A DNA stretch of 20,069 nt, from assembly GCA_022511055.1 (NCBI GenBank), contig JAFLSH010000010.1:1-20069 (forward strand). Direction: 5' to 3'. Source of the stretch: Prevotella sp. Lineage in GTDB: Bacteria; Bacteroidota; Bacteroidia; Bacteroidales; Bacteroidaceae. The notes under the pieces are model-generated. The model did not search any database, was not told where the DNA came from, and was given only the letters and a program-made list of their open reading frames with translations. Shown here one piece after another: positions 16,733 to 20,069 of the stretch. A program made the translations under genes and the position numbers. Each line of letters starts with the position of its first letter. Position 1 is the stretch's first letter.

Positions 16733-19654
16733 TTAGAGTTTATGTTCTTTTTTCAGTTGCTGATAGCGCTGCTGGCCTTGGGCACGTGCGTTGGCCGTGG
16801 CCCATTTGTCGTCATAGCGCTTCGATTCATACACATAGAGCGGGTCGCCAATCTCGTGTACCACGCAGAACGATGAGGTGTAGACCGATGTAGCCTGTGT
16901 GCGGGCCGCGTTAAACCAGTAGTCACGCGCCATCTTGTTGGACAGCTTGGTCTTGTCATTGGCATCGACCGTGTGGGTGACGCCCGCAGCATCAGTCACC
17001 TGCAATTGGTTGCTGCCGCCCTTGACCTGCAGCTCAATGGCCAATCCCAGGTTGTCTGTACTCAGACTGTTGTAGGTGTTGCTCTCCACCACGTTGTCAG
17101 CATAGACCGAAATGCTCTGGAAGTGATAGCGGGTGAAGTCTCTCAGCGCCACCACCATGTCGTATGCCTGTGCCTTGGCGGCATTGGCCTCTGCATCATC
17201 CTCGGCAGCCTGTGCATACTTCTCATAGAGTGCCTGTATGTCAGTCCAGCGGGGCAGACCGGCCTTGTAGGCCGTTTCCATGGCCTCATTGTTGGGGGCA
17301 TAGAGTGTATAGTTGTACGTGTTGAACATCTTCACGTTGTAGTCCAGACAGTTGCTCGATGCGTTACCGGCCGCATTGGCATACTTGTAGTCACTGGTGA
17401 AGATGATGTAGGCATCTTGCGGACTGGGCATGCCAGCCTGCTCTGACTCTTGCTTGATGCCGACCCATGCCAGCAGCGGGCTGCCGGCATAGAAACCATC
17501 GCAAGCCTCGCAGAACTCAGTGAAGCGGCTATCGCTGTGAATGGTCTTGTAGACACTGTTGACAGGCGGCTCAATGACGCGGTCTATGCGGTAGGTGACA
17601 CCGTTCTTCTCGTTGTAGACCTCTGTAACGGTCGATGGTGTCAGGCCGTTATCCAGCTGCTGGCCACTGCTGACCTGCGTGCCGATGCGGCTGTCACCAC
17701 TGACGTAGATTTCACCGCCGTGCTTGGTCTTGTAGTAGTGGTTGCCGTTGCTGCCGATGGTCTCGCCTTCCTTCAGCACCACCGTGTGGTAGTTCATGAT
17801 GTCGATGAGCAGCGACTGCCACTGGGCGAAGGGCACTACACCGGCATTCTTCTCGCCGATGGTGTTGGTCGCGGGGTCATACTGGTAGGACTCGCAGTAG
17901 AGCGTGGCCCTTGCGCCCAGTGTGCCCGTGTCATCCCAGACAAAGCGCAACACGCGCGGCTCTGCCCACCCCAGGTGGGTCGGGTCTACATAGTAGCGGT
18001 CGAAGGCCGCATCATCTGGCACGAAGAAGGCAAAGTTCTGCTTCATGGCCATCAGGTAGTAGTGGAAGTCAATGTTCAGCAGCTGGCTGTTGTCGGGCTC
18101 ACTCACCGCCCAGTCCATGACCTTCATGTCAGGATAGACCGATGAGGGCGCCATGACACTCTGATACTTGTCAGGTGCAATCATGTCGTTCAGCTTGTAG
18201 ATGACACCGTTGTTGGCAAACAGGATGTCATACTTGCCGTCAGCCTTCTTCTGCAACAGGTCGAGTGTCATGCCCATGTTCTCGTTGGCATCATTCTGTA
18301 TAGACACGAACTTGCTGGGAGCATTGCCCACAAACGAACTCTTCAGCAGGTTGTTGATGAACGCCGTGAGGATGTCTGGCTTCTGGGCATGCAGCGAGTC
18401 GAGGTTTTCGGCCAGGTGTTCTGCCGTGTTCTGCTCGTTGCGGTACTTGCCGTACAGGTTAATCAGGTAGGCACCATCACCGCCCTGCAAGAAGAACTTC
18501 TCTACGGCAGCATCAACAGGCACGAAGAACGCGCCCACGTCTGTCAGCTCATAGTCGACACCATTTGACGATGCGGTCGGGCTGTACTGGTTCCACCCCG
18601 GGTCATAGTTCAGCTGTACGTTTGAGTTGACGATATTGTTGTCAGGGTCCAGTCGCTGCGGGTGTTCAGTCTTTGAGTTGAAGTAGCGCACTTCGAAGAT
18701 GCTGTCAATCCGCTCCTTGTTGTTGGCCTGCGCCCAGGCATTGTAGTTCTCTGTCACCGTTGGGTTGTAGAACGGTGCCGAGAAATAGTCCAGGAAACGG
18801 CTGAAATACTTCGTCTCGCTGTCTTGCTTCAGCGCCTGCGCGATGTTGCCCGGCGGCACAATGACCTCGGCCACCTGGTGGATGTAACCGTTCTGGCAGG
18901 TGATGTTGCTGTTATAGCGCGACGGGTCTTTCTCGTTTTTCTGAACGCCCACGTTGAAGATGTAGACCGCACCGTTCTCGTATTCCGAGCCGGTCAGCAC
19001 CGCAAAGTCACTCTCTGCGCCCAGCGTGGTGATGCCGTTGGTCAGCATGTGTTCGCGGGTGAAGTGTACCATCATGGGTCGCGAGGCATCGCTCACCACG
19101 TGGATGGCAGGCTGGTTGGGGCTGTTGTTGTCGCGGTACTTGTCCCAGTACTTGTTGAACTTGGGCATCTGTGCCGTGGTCATGTACGACACCGTATCGA
19201 TGACGTTGATGTTGGTCTGGTGTTTCATGGCCTGGCCTTTCATCACCGAACTTGCACCTCCAGAGATGTTTGACAGCATGTCAATCAGCAGCGCATTGTC
19301 AAGCATGGAATTGTAGAGCAGCAGCTTCTTCTGGGCTTCAGTCAGCTGTTCATAGCTCGACACGCCCCAGTTGTTGCTCTGGAAGAACCGCTGGAAAGCC
19401 TCATCATTGGCTGGAAACACCGTCTTCGAGCCTGTGCGGTTCAGTGTTTCTCCAAGTCCGAGGTCATCGACCAGCCGCAGGTAAGTCGAGAACGTGCCTG
19501 TCAGCTTGTCTTGGTCAGGGCTCTTCAATTCCTGATAGATGCTCGAGCCAAGCCACGACGGCTTAGTGTCGGCATCTACTGGCTCGTTAGTCTCAACGCA
19601 GCCAGTCATCAATCCCGCTAAAGCGAGAGAGACACAGAAATAGAATTTCTTCAT
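16733..19654 (-). CDS. Multi-module FAS1 (fasciclin) surface lipoprotein, 973 aa
   Basis: First gene of the operon. The signal peptide ends in the lipobox MTGC (Cys19). I read about four successive FAS1-like modules: about 35-275 (YLRLVDDLGLGETLNRTGSK with TVFPANDEAF; NGYIHQVAEVIVPP), 280-505 (GAFFVPVDAAVEKF; NNGVIYKLNDMIAP), 510-705 (FAFFVPDDAAFDRYY; NGVTYRIDRVIEPP) and 710-950 (YTLYAPNNEAMETAY; SSFCVVHEIGDPLYVY). Each has the 'F.P.(N/D)(D/E)A' opening block and a closing hydrophobic block after a conserved-looking Gly/His/Tyr turn; modules 2-4 are divergent, with long insertions. The last is rich in Ala and Glu around a helical stretch (AQAAEDDAEANAAKAQA). FAS1 modules in tandem usually serve in adhesion or ligand binding. 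The 12-nt gap to susC and the position directly behind the promoter suggest it is the most highly expressed member of the system. No catalytic motif was seen; ligand unknown. Confidence 0.82.
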   Translation of the reverse strand: MKKFYFCVSLALAGLMTGCVETNEPVDADTKPSWLGSSIYQELKSPDQDKLTGTFSTYLRLVDDLGLGETLNRTGSKTVFPANDEAFQRFFQSNNWGVSSYEQLTEAQKKLLLYNSMLDNALLIDMLSNISGGASSVMKGQAMKHQTNINVIDTVSYMTTAQMPKFNKYWDKYRDNNSPNQPAIHVVSDASRPMMVHFTREHMLTNGITTLGAESDFAVLTGSEYENGAVYIFNVGVQKNEKDPSRYNSNITCQNGYIHQVAEVIVPPGNIAQALKQDSETKYFSRFLDYFSAPFYNPTVTENYNAWAQANNKERIDSIFEVRYFNSKTEHPQRLDPDNNIVNSNVQLNYDPGWNQYSPTASSNGVDYELTDVGAFFVPVDAAVEKFFLQGGDGAYLINLYGKYRNEQNTAEHLAENLDSLHAQKPDILTAFINNLLKSSFVGNAPSKFVSIQNDANENMGMTLDLLQKKADGKYDILFANNGVIYKLNDMIAPDKYQSVMAPSSVYPDMKVMDWAVSEPDNSQLLNIDFHYYLMAMKQNFAFFVPDDAAFDRYYVDPTHLGWAEPRVLRFVWDDTGTLGARATLYCESYQYDPATNTIGEKNAGVVPFAQWQSLLIDIMNYHTVVLKEGETIGSNGNHYYKTKHGGEIYVSGDSRIGTQVSSGQQLDNGLTPSTVTEVYNEKNGVTYRIDRVIEPPVNSVYKTIHSDSRFTEFCEACDGFYAGSPLLAWVGIKQESEQAGMPSPQDAYIIFTSDYKYANAAGNASSNCLDYNVKMFNTYNYTLYAPNNEAMETAYKAGLPRWTDIQALYEKYAQAAEDDAEANAAKAQAYDMVVALRDFTRYHFQSISVYADNVVESNTYNSLSTDNLGLAIELQVKGGSNQLQVTDAAGVTHTVDANDKTKLSNKMARDYWFNAARTQATSVYTSSFCVVHEIGDPLYVYESKRYDDKWATANARAQGQQRYQQLKKEHKL

Positions 19655-19679
19655 AAATGTTATTAGTTAATAATTTAAT

Positions 19680-19693
19680 ATATTTCGAAATAT
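19680..19693. repeat. 14-bp perfect palindrome in the operon leader
   Basis: The sequence atatttcgaaatat is self-complementary and lies between the predicted transcription start and the first ATG. It may be a regulator site or a weak AT-rich hairpin in the leader RNA; palindromes of this base composition also arise by chance. Confidence 0.4.
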
Positions 19694-19719
19694 TTTAGTA
19701 GAACTGTAGTTTCAGTTTG

Positions 19720-19747
19720 CAAAGATAAGCAAAAAAAGTGAAACAAA
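19720..19747 (-). promoter_or_regulatory. Bacteroidetes-type promoter of the FAS1-SusC/SusD operon
   Basis: The minus strand carries TATCTTTG at 19727-19720, a full match to the Bacteroidetes -7 consensus TAnnTTTG. A TTTG that could act as the -33 element lies at 19747-19744, but the 16-bp spacing is shorter than the usual 19-21 bp. Transcription would start near 19713, giving a leader of about 59 nt before the ATG at 19654. A weak -33 fits a promoter that needs an activator, and the direct repeats at 19762-19797 lie just upstream. No other full -7 match was noticed in the short gaps within the operon. Confidence 0.72.
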
Positions 19748-19761
19748 CGAAAGAAGAACGT

Positions 19762-19797
19762 CTACAATTATTGATATTCTCCTATATTTTTTGATAT
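19762..19797. promoter_or_regulatory. Pair of 16-bp direct repeats, candidate activator site
   Basis: Two copies of a 16-bp element, ctacaattattgatat (19762-19777) and ctatattttttgatat (19782-19797), match at 13 of 16 positions and start exactly 20 bp apart. Both end in ttgatat. They lie about 50-85 bp upstream of the predicted transcription start. Two like-oriented boxes two helical turns apart are what a dimeric AraC-type activator, such as the output domain of a hybrid two-component system, would recognise. The regulator itself is not in the window. Confidence 0.5.
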
Positions 19798-19927
19798 ACA
19801 TTGTAGGCGGTACACTTTCTTTTTGTATGTAATGTGTTGATTGATAACTATTTGCCTTTTGTTTCTTGCGGTAGATGAATCACAAGAGCTTTCATGTGTT
19901 TTAACTTTTGCAATTTGATTTTGAAGT

Positions 19928-19969
19928 TATCGGCGAAAAGTGTGAGAAAAATCACACTTTTCGCCGATA
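19928..19969. repeat. 18-bp perfect inverted repeat (hairpin)
   Basis: Arms at 19928-19945 and 19952-19969 pair perfectly over 18 bp around a 6-nt loop; the core is cggcgaaaagtgtga and its complement. It has no U tract after either arm, so it is not a textbook terminator, though it could end transcription of a gene lying to the right of the window. Other readings are a dispersed intergenic repeat or a regulator site. Confidence 0.75.
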
Positions 19970-20069
19970 GATGGTGAAAAACACAGAAAATCTCCAATCA
20001 TTGCAAGAAAACCACCATTTCGCCATCCCATCCCGCGAAAGTCGCAGAGAATCATATAAAGTTCCGCGA
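19970..20069. other. Unassigned right edge, possibly the start of a divergent ORF
   Basis: No gene is recognised here. On the plus strand an ATG at 19971 opens a frame of 33 codons that stays open to the window edge (starts MVKNTENLQSLQENHHFAIP). It resembles no family I know, has no clear promoter and directly abuts the hairpin, so it may well be non-coding intergenic DNA. Confidence 0.2.

Noticed and set aside
15897..16736. 279-codon plus-strand open frame opposite susC
   Set aside because: It is antisense to the conserved plug and regulatory domains of SusC and resembles no family.
17450..18145. 231-codon plus-strand open frame opposite the large FAS1 gene
   Set aside because: Antisense shadow of a FAS1 module; Val/Ala-rich with no recognisable motif.
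19895..19925. Possible plus-strand promoter (taacttttg) driving a divergent gene
   Set aside because: It has one base too many to match TAnnTTTG and no good -33 element, and no convincing gene follows within the window.

Overview
The window looks like a surface nutrient-uptake locus from a Bacteroidota bacterium, most likely of the Prevotella group (the genus is an inference). The grounds are two SusC/SusD pairs, lipoprotein signal peptides on five of the encoded proteins, a Bacteroidetes-type -7 box (TATCTTTG), and the lack of clear Shine-Dalgarno sequences before the genes. All nine real genes lie on the minus strand, so transcription runs from high to low coordinates. I see no rRNA, tRNA, CRISPR array, transposase or phage gene.

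Region 1 (19655-20069) is the upstream region. It holds an 18-bp perfect hairpin, a pair of 16-bp direct repeats spaced 20 bp apart, a -7 promoter box and a 59-nt leader. The repeats lie just upstream of the promoter, where an activator would be expected to bind.

Region 2 (19654-2166) is a seven-gene operon with junctions from a 4-nt overlap to 46 nt. In order of transcription it encodes: a 973-aa lipoprotein with about four fasciclin (FAS1)-like domains; a SusC porin; a SusD lipoprotein; a 703-aa FAS1 lipoprotein; a 599-aa FAS1 lipoprotein; a second SusC; and a second SusD. It ends at a perfect 17-bp hairpin terminator (2106-2145). No glycoside hydrolase, polysaccharide lyase, protease or regulator lies inside the operon. 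It therefore appears to be built for capture and import, with FAS1 lipoproteins in place of the usual surface enzymes.

Region 3 (2071-1) is a separate small unit: a compact FNT-family (formate/nitrite/hydrosulfide) channel, then an exported protein that joins an alpha/beta-hydrolase esterase to an SGNH/GDSL esterase. The latter runs off the left edge of the window.

Proposed working model (inference): each SusC/SusD pair forms a lidded TonB-dependent importer, and the three FAS1 lipoproteins act as surface binding or assembly partners. The two shorter ones may also carry a common C-terminal beta-rich domain. The substrate cannot be read from the sequence. The downstream esterase could remove acyl groups from a glycan, but the terminator and new transcription unit make a functional link to the operon uncertain.
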